Assembly (NCBI GenBank): GCA_003990705.1
Contig: AP018318.1
Span: 3,909,501-3,973,500, forward strand
Source of the DNA: Nostoc sp. HK-01
GTDB taxonomy: Bacteria > Cyanobacteriota > Cyanobacteriia > Cyanobacteriales > Nostocaceae
DNA: 64,000 bases
Direction of reading: 5' to 3'
Part shown: positions 56,401 to 64,000 of the stretch, piece after piece
Position numbering within the stretch: position 1 is the first letter of the stretch
Layout of the letters: each line of letters begins with the position of its first letter
Program-made: the position numbers and the translations under genes
The notes under the pieces: model-generated
The model's database searches: none
What the model was told of the DNA's origin: nothing
Seen by the model: only the letters and a program-made list of their open reading frames with translations

Positions 56401-58153
56401 AGCATATATTCGTCATAGCGATCGCTCATATACAATTAACCCAGAAGAACCACAAGATTACAAGTTTCTCTGTCAAGAACTTCGCAAATTAGGTCAAACT
56501 CCCACCAATATTCTGCATTTATGGAGCGTCACGCCAGATCATCCAGGGTACTTGACATCACAACAGTATGAATCCTTAGGCTTTTACAGCTTACTGTTTT
56601 TGACTCAAGCGATCGCCGAATCTTATCCAAAAGATACCTTAGATATTCGAGTTATTGCCAATCATCTGCAAACGGTGACAGGTTGCGAACAACTGTGTCC
56701 AGAAAAAGCTTTAATAATGGGGCCTTGTAAAGTCATTCCCCAAGAATATTCCCATATTACTTGTAGCAGCATTGATGTAGTTCTGCCCACAACAGAGAGT
56801 TGGCAAGAACAACAACTAATCAACCAACTAGTTACAGAAATTTCTCTGCAACCATCAGAACAAGTGATTGCTTATCGAGGACATCATCGCTGGGTACAGT
56901 ATTTTGCAGCTATTCAACTAGACACCCCAATTCAGGAAAATCCACGGTTAAGGAAAAATGGAGTCTATTTAATCACTGGCGGTTTGGGTGGTGTGGGACT
57001 AGCTTTAGCTGAATATTTAGCCAAGACTGTACAAGCTAAACTCATTTTATTCGGGCGATCGCCTTTTCCTCAAACACATGAATGGACGCAGTGGCTATCA
57101 ACCCATGATGCACAAAATATAATTAGCCAGAAAATTCAGAAATTGCAAAATCTGCAAGCTTTTGGTGCAGAAATAATGATAGTTAACGCTGATGTTGCCA
57201 ATTATGAGCAAATGTCAGTAGTAGTGAAAGCAGCAAATTTGCAATTTGGTCAAATTAATGGCGTAATTCATGCAGCCGCAGTTTTAGGCGGAGGAATGAT
57301 TCAACTCAAAACAAAAGAAATTGCAGCTGATGCGTTAGCACCAAAAATCCAAGGAACAAGAGTATTAAATGAAATTTTCCAAAATAAAAAACTTGATTTC
57401 TTTGTACTTTGTTCCTCACTTTCTTCCTTTATAGGTGCATCAGGACTAGTTGATTATATCGCCGAAAATTCCTTTCTAGATGCCTTTGCTCACTATCATG
57501 CTGCACAATATAGTAATTTCATTACCTCTATTAATTGGGATAGATGGAATAGCTTAGGAATGGCTCTTGCTGTTGAACAAAGACATAAAGATATTACAGG
57601 CGAAGAATTAACAGCAGGTATGACTGTAGAAGATGGTCTAGAGGTATTTCATCGAGTTTTATGCAGTAGTAATTTGCCGCAAATTATTGTCTCTGTCCAA
57701 GATTTACATAGCCAACTTCAGCCCAAAAAATCCGATATATCCATAGAAGAAAAATTAGCCAACCTCAACCGAAATAGAGCCACTTATCCCCGTCCCAACT
57801 TAGATAATGCTTATGTTGCGCCGCGTAACGAAATCGAAATAAACCTAGCTGATATTTGGCAACAACTTCTAGGTATTGATCAAGTCGGTATTCATGATAA
57901 CTTCTTTGAATTAGGAGGAGATTCTTTATTTGCTACTCAGCTTGTTTCTCAACTTTGCAGAAGTTTCCAAGTTGAACTTTCGTATAAGAGCTTTTTTAAT
58001 TCTCCGACTATTGCTGAATTATCTCAACTTATTGTTCAAAATCTTGCAGAGCAAATAGATTTACAGGATTTAGCTCAAGCTCTGGCAGATATTGAAACAC
58101 TATCAGAGTACGAGATGCAGACGATATTTACTTCACAAAACTTAAGTGGTTAA
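53432..58153 (+). CDS. Type I PKS, KS-AT-KR-ACP
   Basis: The 1573-residue module has KS (Cys about 181 in TACSTSL, EAHGTGT, NSGHLDAA), AT (Ser about 630 in GHSIGEY, HAFH for malonyl-CoA), KR (NADPH site TGGLGGVG about 1182, Ser and YIAEN catalytic region) and ACP (Ser about 1497 in LGGDSL). It would extend the Orn/Lys-type residue by a C2 unit and reduce the ketone to a hydroxyl, giving a statine-like unit. There is no thioesterase. The next catalytic step is the stand-alone C domain at 59427. Confidence 0.92.
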   Translation: MDDSATFQQNGSEIAIIGLSGRFPGAKNIAEFWQNLQAGVESITFFTDEELISSGVEPTIVDNPKYVKARGVLADAELFDAPFFGFTPKEAEITDPQHRLFLECAWSALENAGYNCENYPGSIGVYAGSSLSSYLFNIYINENIRNSVDAHQIAIGGDKDFLSTRVSYKFNLQGPSYTVQTACSTSLVAVHLACQSLLNGECEMALAGGVSISALRKQGYFYKEGGIGSPDGHCRAFDANAQGTVGGEGVGIVVLKRLEDAIADQDTIYAVIKGSATNNDGSQKVSYTAPRIESQAKVIRTAQVVAEVPPETITYIEAHGTGTSLGDPIEIAALTEAFRASTEKSGFCAIGSLKTNSGHLDAAAGIAGLIKTVLALKHQKIPPSLHYQAPNPQIDFANSPFYVNTQLTDWQTNGTPRRAGVSSFGIGGTNAHVILEEAPIIEQGSRGAGVQGRFYLLLLSAKTSTALETATENLVQHLQQNQDINLADVAYTLAVGRKAFEHRRILVCQNLEHSITAFTSPDSPEVFTNYQKSGHSPVVFMFPGQGSQYVDMGKELYESQPEFREQIDYCAELLKPHLNLDLREVLYPQATQTPELTQTAIAQPALFVIEYALAKLWMSWGVHPEAMIGHSIGEYVAATLAGVFNLEDALTLVATRGSLMQQQPGGAMLSVQMSESEIQPFLGGELALAASNSPSSCVVSGTINAIAQLEQKLQQQGINYRRLHTSHAFHSQMMDAVVEPLTQLLQQISLHPPQIPLISNVSGTWIDATIATNPDYWAKHLRQTVLFSKGITELLQQPERIFLEVGSGRTLSTFVKQHQKPEVVTLTSLRHPQEQKSDIAFILNTLGRLWLQGIKVDWLSFYRHEKPYHIPLPTYPFERQRYWIEAQPQLFKAQLEKQFSSITTNFVPTALISHKPSEENPVLLGKKPNIADWFYTPTWKRATLPQLPNEIKTTQSKCWLVFVDECGVGEKIVQRLKLAGDEVITVKADKAYIRHSDRSYTINPEEPQDYKFLCQELRKLGQTPTNILHLWSVTPDHPGYLTSQQYESLGFYSLLFLTQAIAESYPKDTLDIRVIANHLQTVTGCEQLCPEKALIMGPCKVIPQEYSHITCSSIDVVLPTTESWQEQQLINQLVTEISLQPSEQVIAYRGHHRWVQYFAAIQLDTPIQENPRLRKNGVYLITGGLGGVGLALAEYLAKTVQAKLILFGRSPFPQTHEWTQWLSTHDAQNIISQKIQKLQNLQAFGAEIMIVNADVANYEQMSVVVKAANLQFGQINGVIHAAAVLGGGMIQLKTKEIAADALAPKIQGTRVLNEIFQNKKLDFFVLCSSLSSFIGASGLVDYIAENSFLDAFAHYHAAQYSNFITSINWDRWNSLGMALAVEQRHKDITGEELTAGMTVEDGLEVFHRVLCSSNLPQIIVSVQDLHSQLQPKKSDISIEEKLANLNRNRATYPRPNLDNAYVAPRNEIEINLADIWQQLLGIDQVGIHDNFFELGGDSLFATQLVSQLCRSFQVELSYKSFFNSPTIAELSQLIVQNLAEQIDLQDLAQALADIETLSEYEMQTIFTSQNLSG
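54765..54788 (+). repeat. Triple 8-bp tandem repeat in the KS-AT linker
   Basis: Three copies of GCAGGGG(T/A) lie in tandem inside the PKS coding sequence, in the linker after the KS domain. They encode GSRGAGVQG-like residues. Such G-rich octamer runs are common dispersed repeats in Nostoc-type genomes. Confidence 0.7.
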
Positions 58154-58164
58154 CTGAATTTAAT

Positions 58165-58341
58165 ATGGCTATACAACCATTACTTTTTTTATCCGAAATT
58201 ATTGGCTTAAGATTTTTAGCAATTGTGTTGAGCCTTGTTATCCACTTAGCCATTTATCTGTTGAAGATAAAGTGGCGTAAGAGACAATGTAAGTTAACAT
58301 GGACAACAATTTCTGTGTTTGAAGCGAATCAAATAGTTTGA
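58165..58341 (+). pseudogene. Truncated duplicate of the cupin gene's N-terminus
   Basis: A 58-codon ORF encodes IIGLRFLAIVLSLVIHLAIY followed by LLKIKWRKRQCKLTWTTIS. This closely parallels the membrane anchor and next residues of the cupin protein that follows (LTIYLLKRKWRKTQCKLVWT). It ends where the cupin domain should begin. It looks like a tandem duplicate that lost its catalytic part. A functional small membrane protein cannot be excluded. Confidence 0.65.
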
Positions 58342-58413
58342 TTTTTCAGCTTTATTCAGATATTCAACAACAGTATTAAATGAAAAAACAATGATATGAG
58401 GAGGATGGGTCTT

Positions 58414-59373
58414 ATGCAATCGCTACTCTCTTTTAATAATATTATCAAATTCAGCTTTGTAACAAGTGCAGTAATTATTATCATCCGCTTAACCATTTAT
58501 CTGTTGAAGAGGAAGTGGCGCAAGACACAGTGTAAGTTAGTATGGACACCAATTTCTGGGGTTGAGCGTCGTAGCAACCTTTCATATGATGAGTTTGTCC
58601 AAAAGTATGCATCTGTTGGTAAGCCTGTTATCATTACCGATGCTATGCAAGACTGGGCAGCCATGTCAAAATGGACTTTTGATTTCTTTAAATCAGAGTG
58701 CGGGTTGGTTGAATGCTTTTTGAAAGAAGATAAAGATGAAATTAAACAGATTACGACTATTGCTAGTTATATTGATTATTTGAATAGCCAAACTGGAGGT
58801 AATCGTTTGTATTTAGCTAATTGGTTTATTTCTTATTATCCTAAGCTTCTAGAAGACTATATGGAACCAATTTACTTTCCTAATTGGTTACAACGATTAC
58901 CAAGAAAACTTCTTAGAAAATATGAATTAGATAATCCTGAACTCTTTATTGGTCATAAAGATACATCAATAGGACTTCACAAAGATCCCTGTAATGGCTC
59001 TGCATGGTTGGGATTGATTAAAGGAAGAAAACACATAGTCTTATTCACTCCAGATCAAGAAGAATTTTTATACAATAGCAAAGTTGATGTCTTCAACCCA
59101 GATTTAGAAAAGTTTCCACTATATGCTAAGACAAATCCAGTGGAAGTCATACTAGAACGAGGAGAAATTTTATATATTCCTCCGAATTGGTGGCATCATG
59201 TCAAGAATCTCGAAGACAGCATTGCTGTGGGGAGTCTTTTACTAAATGAGTGGAACTCAGAATTATTTTTTCAATCTTATATTGAAAAATCTCCCATCCG
59301 AGGTCAACTTTTACCATTAGTTTTAGAATTTCCTTGGCTTGGTAAAACACTGTTTGCTTTGGGAATAATTTGA
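58414..59373 (+). CDS. Membrane-anchored cupin_8/JmjC-like oxygenase
   Basis: Three in-frame ATGs occur at 58396, 58405 and 58414. A strong GAGGAGG at 58398-58404 lies nine bases before the third, so 58414 is chosen. The protein has an N-terminal transmembrane helix, then a cupin_8 domain: GKPVIITDAM, SIGLHKDPCN (His-x-Asp), the QEEFLY region and GEILYIPPNWWHHV (distal His). The metal ligands are intact, so Fe(II)/2-oxoglutarate hydroxylase activity is likely. Inside this NRPS/PKS cluster it may oxidise the product or a precursor. The membrane anchor is unusual for such a tailoring enzyme. Confidence 0.75.
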   Translation: MQSLLSFNNIIKFSFVTSAVIIIIRLTIYLLKRKWRKTQCKLVWTPISGVERRSNLSYDEFVQKYASVGKPVIITDAMQDWAAMSKWTFDFFKSECGLVECFLKEDKDEIKQITTIASYIDYLNSQTGGNRLYLANWFISYYPKLLEDYMEPIYFPNWLQRLPRKLLRKYELDNPELFIGHKDTSIGLHKDPCNGSAWLGLIKGRKHIVLFTPDQEEFLYNSKVDVFNPDLEKFPLYAKTNPVEVILERGEILYIPPNWWHHVKNLEDSIAVGSLLLNEWNSELFFQSYIEKSPIRGQLLPLVLEFPWLGKTLFALGII

Positions 59374-59426
59374 ATATATATATTTTTGCACTACAATTTG
59401 CTATTGGTTTATCTAAGGTTTTAATC

Positions 59427-60998
59427 ATGAGCGAGATTTATCAAATAATTGCTGGTTTATCCCCAGATAAACTAAAACTACTTGCACAAAAATTGAACCA
59501 AAAAAAAGGACAGGACTTATCCAGAATCCAAATAAAACCCCAAAGTCGAGAAAACAATACTTTCCCACTCTCATTTTCGCAACAGCGGTTATGGTTTCTC
59601 GACCAACTAGAACCTGGGAACCCGGCATTTAATATTTGTCAGTTTATGCACTTGTCTGGTTCACTAAATGTAGCAGCATTAGAAGAAAGCTTTAAAGAAG
59701 TCGTTAAGCGTCATGAAGCTTTACGTACTACATTTACCATAGTAGATGGACAACCTCTCCAAGCCATTTGTCCTGCTTCTATATTTAAGTTAAAAGTAGT
59801 AAATTTACAAGCATTGCCTTTAGACAAAAGAGAAGCTGAAGTTTTATGTTTAGCTCATCAAGAATGTCAAAAATCCTTCGATTTAACTAAAGATTGCTTA
59901 CTGCGAGTTACTTTACTGCAAGTGAGTGAAATAGAGCATATTTTATTGTTATCAATACACCATATTGCTGCTGATGCTTGGTCAATAGGTATATTAATCA
60001 GAGAGATTACAACCCTTTACGAAAACTTTTCTCGTGGTTATCCTTCACCACTACCTGAACTACTAATTCAGTATGCAGATTTTGCAGTTTGGCAGCGTCA
60101 ATACTTGCAGGGAGAAACATTGGAAACTTTGCTGAGTTATTGGCAGCAAAAATTAGGCGGTCAACTTCCTGCACTAGAATTGCCTACAGATATATCTCGT
60201 CCAACATTACAAACTTTTAATGGTGCTAGGCAATGTCTGATTTTATCCAAAACTTTCTCGGAACAATTGAAAGGTTTGTACCAGCGCGAAGGTGTAACGC
60301 TATTTATGATTTTAATAGCCACATTTAAAACACTACTTTATTGGTACACAGGGCAAGAAGACATAGTTATAGGTACTGATATTGCTAACCGCAACCAGCT
60401 TGAAACTAAAGAGTTAATTGGTTTTTTTGTTAACCAACTTGTTTTACGCACTAATTTATCAGGAAACCCATCATTTCGTGAGTTACTAGAAAGAGTTCGT
60501 GAGGTAACTTTAGAGGCATACTCTTATCAAGATTTACCATTTGATAAACTTGTAGATGCCCTCAACCCAGCCAGGCATCTATCTCGTCCACCTTTATTTC
60601 AAGTCAAATTAATTTTAGAAAATACTCAAGCTCCTGCTTTAAAACTTTCAAATCTAACTATTAAATCATTAGCGGTTGAAAAGAAAACAACCCAACTTGA
60701 TTTACTTTGGGAGATAACAGAAACAGAACAGGGAATAGTTGCAGCATTAGAATACAACACAGATTTATTCTACGCCGCTACTATAGCGCAAATGCTCAAA
60801 CATTTTGAAACACTTTTACAGCAAGTGTTAGCTAAACCAACAGCAAGATTAAATGAATTAATTGAATTACTTGCCGCAGTAGATAAACAAGCAGAAGTGA
60901 TTCAAAATAAGAAGACAAAAGCAGAATATAAACGTATATTTAAAACAATTAAACGTCAGGTTATTGATACTGTTGTTGAAACGGAGAATGCCCAATGA
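59427..60998 (+). CDS. Stand-alone NRPS condensation domain
   Basis: The start at 59427 (MSEIYQIIAGLSPDKLKLLAQKL) gives a short helical N-terminus that may dock to the PKS. The frame upstream to 59370 lacks an ATG and overlaps the cupin gene. A single C domain (about 55-500) follows. Its catalytic motif is HHIAADAWS, with Ala in place of the usual Gly, while both His and the Asp are kept. It lies between a PKS that ends in ACP and an interface-type NRPS that cannot condense by itself, so it probably makes that bond. It overlaps the next oxygenase gene by 4 bp (ATGA). Confidence 0.88.
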   Translation: MSEIYQIIAGLSPDKLKLLAQKLNQKKGQDLSRIQIKPQSRENNTFPLSFSQQRLWFLDQLEPGNPAFNICQFMHLSGSLNVAALEESFKEVVKRHEALRTTFTIVDGQPLQAICPASIFKLKVVNLQALPLDKREAEVLCLAHQECQKSFDLTKDCLLRVTLLQVSEIEHILLLSIHHIAADAWSIGILIREITTLYENFSRGYPSPLPELLIQYADFAVWQRQYLQGETLETLLSYWQQKLGGQLPALELPTDISRPTLQTFNGARQCLILSKTFSEQLKGLYQREGVTLFMILIATFKTLLYWYTGQEDIVIGTDIANRNQLETKELIGFFVNQLVLRTNLSGNPSFRELLERVREVTLEAYSYQDLPFDKLVDALNPARHLSRPPLFQVKLILENTQAPALKLSNLTIKSLAVEKKTTQLDLLWEITETEQGIVAALEYNTDLFYAATIAQMLKHFETLLQQVLAKPTARLNELIELLAAVDKQAEVIQNKKTKAEYKRIFKTIKRQVIDTVVETENAQ

Positions 60999-62020
60999 AG
61001 AAATTAGAGAAAAACATTAAACGCCAAGCATTAAATCTAGTACAAGACGAATTAATTAAATTAGAGCATTTCATCAATAGCAAGGATTTACCACTTGTCA
61101 TTAGCCCTGATATTAACAATGTTGATCTTACTGGCTGGGCTGATGCTAATCGTAAATTTATCGAAGATAAATTACTGCTCAATGGAGCTATACTATTTCG
61201 AGGATTTAATATTACTACAGCATTAGAATTTGGACGTTTTGGTTTAGCCATTTGTTCAGAACTGTTTAATGAAAATGGCGAACATCCCCGCACTAGCCTT
61301 AATGGGAAGGTTTATACTCCTGTTTTTTATCCTAGCGATCGCAAGTTATTATGGCATAATGAAAATTCCTTCAATCATCGCTGGCCAAAAAAGATTCTAT
61401 TTGGATGTCGTCAACCAGCCGCCCAGGGAGGAGAAACCCCCATTGTTGACAGTCGCCAAGTTTTTCAGCGCCTAAACCCTAAAATTAGGGAAAAATTTAT
61501 TGAAAAACAAGTTATGTATGTCCGTAATTATGGTAACGGATTAGGGCTAAACTGGGAAACCGTTTTTCAAACTAAAAATAGGTCAGAAGTTGAAGCAATT
61601 TGTCAACAGAATTTTGTAAATTTTGTCTGGAAGCCAGACGGAAGTTTAAGAACTATTTCTGTTCGTCCAGCAGTAGCAAAACATCCCCAAACAGGTGAAA
61701 TAACTTGGTTTAATCAGGCTCAACATTGGCATCCAGCTTGCTTAGATACTCAAACACGAGAGTCGCTACTATCATCATTTTCAGAAGCAGATTTGCCCCG
61801 CAATTGCTATTACGGTGACGGCAATATCATAGAAGATTCAGTAATGGCAGAAATTTGTGAAATTTACCAAGAATTAGAAGTAACTTTTCCCTGGAAACAA
61901 GGAGATATATTGCTCCTAGATAACTTGCTGACTGCTCATGCACGTAATCCCTTTATTGGGGAAAGGCAGTTATTAGTAGCTATGGGCGACATGACAAGCT
62001 TTGCAGATATTAATAATTAA
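60995..62020 (+). CDS. SyrP/TauD-type Fe(II)/2-oxoglutarate oxygenase 3
   Basis: The third paralogue has 341 residues, ligands His121 and Glu123 (LWHNENSF) and distal His315 (LTAHARNP), with FGCRQPAAQGGETPIVD. It is more divergent than the first two in the segment after the HxE. It overlaps the stand-alone C gene by ATGA and lies 15 bp before an interface-type NRPS whose A domain starts with an Asp/Asn-like code. The predicted product is a beta-hydroxyaspartyl (or asparaginyl) residue. Confidence 0.88.
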   Translation: MKKLEKNIKRQALNLVQDELIKLEHFINSKDLPLVISPDINNVDLTGWADANRKFIEDKLLLNGAILFRGFNITTALEFGRFGLAICSELFNENGEHPRTSLNGKVYTPVFYPSDRKLLWHNENSFNHRWPKKILFGCRQPAAQGGETPIVDSRQVFQRLNPKIREKFIEKQVMYVRNYGNGLGLNWETVFQTKNRSEVEAICQQNFVNFVWKPDGSLRTISVRPAVAKHPQTGEITWFNQAQHWHPACLDTQTRESLLSSFSEADLPRNCYYGDGNIIEDSVMAEICEIYQELEVTFPWKQGDILLLDNLLTAHARNPFIGERQLLVAMGDMTSFADINN

Positions 62021-62035
62021 AGGTGGTAAATCACA

Positions 62036-64000
62036 ATGCCTCAACAAATACAGGGATTTCAGCTTTCTCCACAACAAAAGCGACTATGGTTATTACAACA
62101 AAATAGCTCAGTTTACTTGACTAAAGGTGCTATCCTCATTGAGGGGAATTTACAAGTCAATATTTTAAAAAACTCTTTACAAAAAGTTATTGATAGGAAT
62201 GAAATACTTCGCACTAGTTTTCATAAAACTAGAGGATTAAAAATTCCCATTCAAGTAGTAGAAAATAATATTTCTTTACCTTGGCTGGAAAGCTCTTTTT
62301 TAGCAAAAAATATTGAGAATTATTTGCAAGAGTTTAGCTGGCAGAATATTGAATGGGAAAAAAGTGGTTTACTACAAACAACATTAATTAAACTAACAGA
62401 TGAAAAACATATTTTATTGATGCAGTTGCCTGCAATGTGTGCTGATACGGCATCATTAAATAATTTATTAGCTGAAATTAGCTGTTCTTATAGTGATGAG
62501 TTACCTGATGAACAACCATTACAATATGCTGATATTTCTGCATGGCAAAATGAACTACTGGAAGCAGAGAAAACACTTGCTAATAAAAAGGATTGGCAAC
62601 AATTAGATATTTCTCAGCTTGAGAGTTTTAAATTATCTTTTGAACAGCCCCTTACTCAAGAGCAAGAATTTAACCCTCAATTTTTAAAGTTGTCAATTAC
62701 TCATGAGCTAATTAATAAAATTGAGGCTATTGTTCAAAATTATCAATGTTCAACTAGTGTATTTTTTCTTGCTTGTTGGTTAATTTTGCTTTGGCGATTG
62801 ACGGAAGAATCACAACCCATCATTGGTTTAGGTTGTGATGGTCGTAATTATGAAGAACTCAAATCAGCAATAGGTTTACTCGCTAAATATTTACCTCTTA
62901 ACTGCGAGTTAAGCCAAAGAGAGCGCTTCAGTGATATATTAGTTAAACTTAGCACTGCTACAACTGAATTAACCGAATGGCAAGAGAGTTTCGCTTGGGA
63001 ACAACTTACCGAAATCAATCAAGATTATACAGAACAATTATTTTTCCCATTCTGTTTTGACTTTGCAGAAGCACCAAGTAAGTATACGGCTGGTGATATA
63101 AAATTTACTATCTATCAAAAATATGTTTGTGTTGACCAATTTAAAGTTAAACTTACTTGCGATCGCACCCATGATCAAACCGTTAACGCAGAATTCCACT
63201 ATGATGCTAATCTGTTTTCTCACGCAGATATTCAACGTTTAGCGAGTCAATGGTACACATTATTAGTTAGTGCTATTGAAAACCCCTCTGCAACCATTTC
63301 ACAATTAAATATTCTCAGTGACCAAGAACGCCAGCAAATTCTAATTGACTTCAACAACACTCAAACCACAAAATTACAATACGAGTGTATTCATCACTGG
63401 TTTGAACAACAGTGCAATTCCACACCAGACAATATTGCAGTTGTCTTTCAAGACCAGCAACTTACTTATCAAGAATTAAATACCCGTACTAATCAATTAG
63501 CTCATTACCTGCAAAAATTAGGTGTAGGCTCAGATGTATTAGTAGGTATTTGTGTCGAGCGTTCTTTATGGATGGTCATTGGTTTATTGGGTATTCTCAA
63601 AGCTGGCGCAGCTTACGTACCTTTAGACCCTGCTTATCCCGCAGAACGTCAAGCTTATATCATTGCTGATACTCAAACACCTTTGGTACTGACCCAGCAA
63701 CATCTAGCTACTGGTTTAGCTATAGATAATATACAACAGCTTTGCATTGATAGCGACTGGTTAATTATTGCCCAAGAAAAAACAGAAAATCCAGTCACTC
63801 AGACAACTTCTCAAAATCTAGCCTACGTTATTTATACCTCCGGCTCCACTGGTAAACCTAAAGGAACCTTAATTACTCATCAAGGACTAGTTAATTATTT
63901 AAGTTGGTGTACCCAAGCCTACAAAGTAGAACAAGGAACAGGAACATTAGTTCACTCTCCCCTAGGGTTTGACCTAACAGTTACCAGTTTATTTTCACCC
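62036..64000 (+). CDS. NRPS I-A..., cut by the right window edge
   Basis: The start ATG at 62036 follows AGGTGG by nine bases. 655 codons are visible without a stop. The interface domain (MPQQIQGFQLSPQQ, about 1-430) has LPAMCAD at the HHxxxDG position. The A domain starts about 455 and shows YTSGSTGKPKG, then GFDLTVTSLF near the end of the window. The first three code positions therefore read Asp235, Leu236, Thr239, the opening of Asp and Asn codes (DLTK..). The rest of the A domain, a T domain and any release domain lie outside. Confidence 0.9.
   Translation, partial: MPQQIQGFQLSPQQKRLWLLQQNSSVYLTKGAILIEGNLQVNILKNSLQKVIDRNEILRTSFHKTRGLKIPIQVVENNISLPWLESSFLAKNIENYLQEFSWQNIEWEKSGLLQTTLIKLTDEKHILLMQLPAMCADTASLNNLLAEISCSYSDELPDEQPLQYADISAWQNELLEAEKTLANKKDWQQLDISQLESFKLSFEQPLTQEQEFNPQFLKLSITHELINKIEAIVQNYQCSTSVFFLACWLILLWRLTEESQPIIGLGCDGRNYEELKSAIGLLAKYLPLNCELSQRERFSDILVKLSTATTELTEWQESFAWEQLTEINQDYTEQLFFPFCFDFAEAPSKYTAGDIKFTIYQKYVCVDQFKVKLTCDRTHDQTVNAEFHYDANLFSHADIQRLASQWYTLLVSAIENPSATISQLNILSDQERQQILIDFNNTQTTKLQYECIHHWFEQQCNSTPDNIAVVFQDQQLTYQELNTRTNQLAHYLQKLGVGSDVLVGICVERSLWMVIGLLGILKAGAAYVPLDPAYPAERQAYIIADTQTPLVLTQQHLATGLAIDNIQQLCIDSDWLIIAQEKTENPVTQTTSQNLAYVIYTSGSTGKPKGTLITHQGLVNYLSWCTQAYKVEQGTGTLVHSPLGFDLTVTSLFSP

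Noticed and set aside
59370-59426. N-terminal extension of the stand-alone C protein
   Set aside because: It would start at a TTG overlapping the cupin stop. The ATG at 59427 begins a sensible docking helix.
1-64000. The many GCGATCGC octamers as CRISPR repeats or operators
   Set aside because: They are scattered singly at no fixed spacing in coding and non-coding DNA, which is the known HIP1 pattern of cyanobacterial genomes.

Overview
The window comes from a filamentous, Nostocales-type cyanobacterium. The evidence is the many HIP1 octamers (GCGATCGC), an orange carotenoid protein gene, an Ssl1498-type thylakoid protein, a GUN4 domain, AMIN and DUF2301/DUF2358 proteins, and GC-rich interspersed repeats of the Nostoc kind. 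The sequence is AT-rich. I saw no tRNA, rRNA or CRISPR array.

Bases 1-15400 hold housekeeping and accessory genes. They include a DUF2301 membrane protein cut by the window edge, a YdcF-like protein, quinolinate synthase (nadA), two small cyanobacterial conserved genes, a secreted beta-propeller protein, and a complete tripartite ABC efflux cassette (HlyD-like adaptor, MacB-like permease, ATPase, TolC-like channel). A decayed second copy of the last three cassette genes lies at 14128-14618. The orange carotenoid protein gene (11112-13464, minus) is split by a 1389-bp insertion sequence with matching terminal repeats and a 4-bp target duplication, and removing the element restores a 319-residue reading frame. 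A 112-bp MITE-like element with an 8-bp target duplication lies just upstream of it.

Bases 15400-20000 encode a hybrid histidine kinase with an N-terminal ribbon-helix-helix-like segment, and a caspase-GUN4 fusion protein.

Bases 19900-25700 form a minus-strand iron-uptake block: TonB-dependent siderophore receptor, PepSY membrane protein and EntS-like MFS exporter, with Fur-box-like sequences upstream of the receptor. Reading the other way from 25716 to the right edge is a large lipopeptide NRPS/PKS cluster. It begins with a fatty acyl-AMP ligase-ACP-C protein. Three times it repeats the same unit: an active C domain ending one protein, then a SyrP/TauD-type Fe(II)/2-oxoglutarate oxygenase, then an NRPS whose first domain is condensation-like but has lost HHxxxDG. 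This is the layout expected for interface-domain beta-hydroxylation modules of siderophores. Between these units lie a Gly-type module, a methyltransferase, a KS-AT PKS, an ACP-aminotransferase-C-A-T protein with an Orn/Lys-like code, a KS-AT-KR-ACP PKS and a cupin_8 protein. The likely product is an acylated, beta-hydroxy-amino-acid siderophore of the cyanochelin type. Its structure is my inference, and the cluster runs past the right edge with no release domain seen.

The first NRPS gene (originally 30501-39943) is split exactly at a C-A linker by a 1643-bp insertion sequence with a 9-bp target duplication. The two halves join in frame when the element is removed. The pathway in this strain is therefore either working with a split enzyme or recently damaged.
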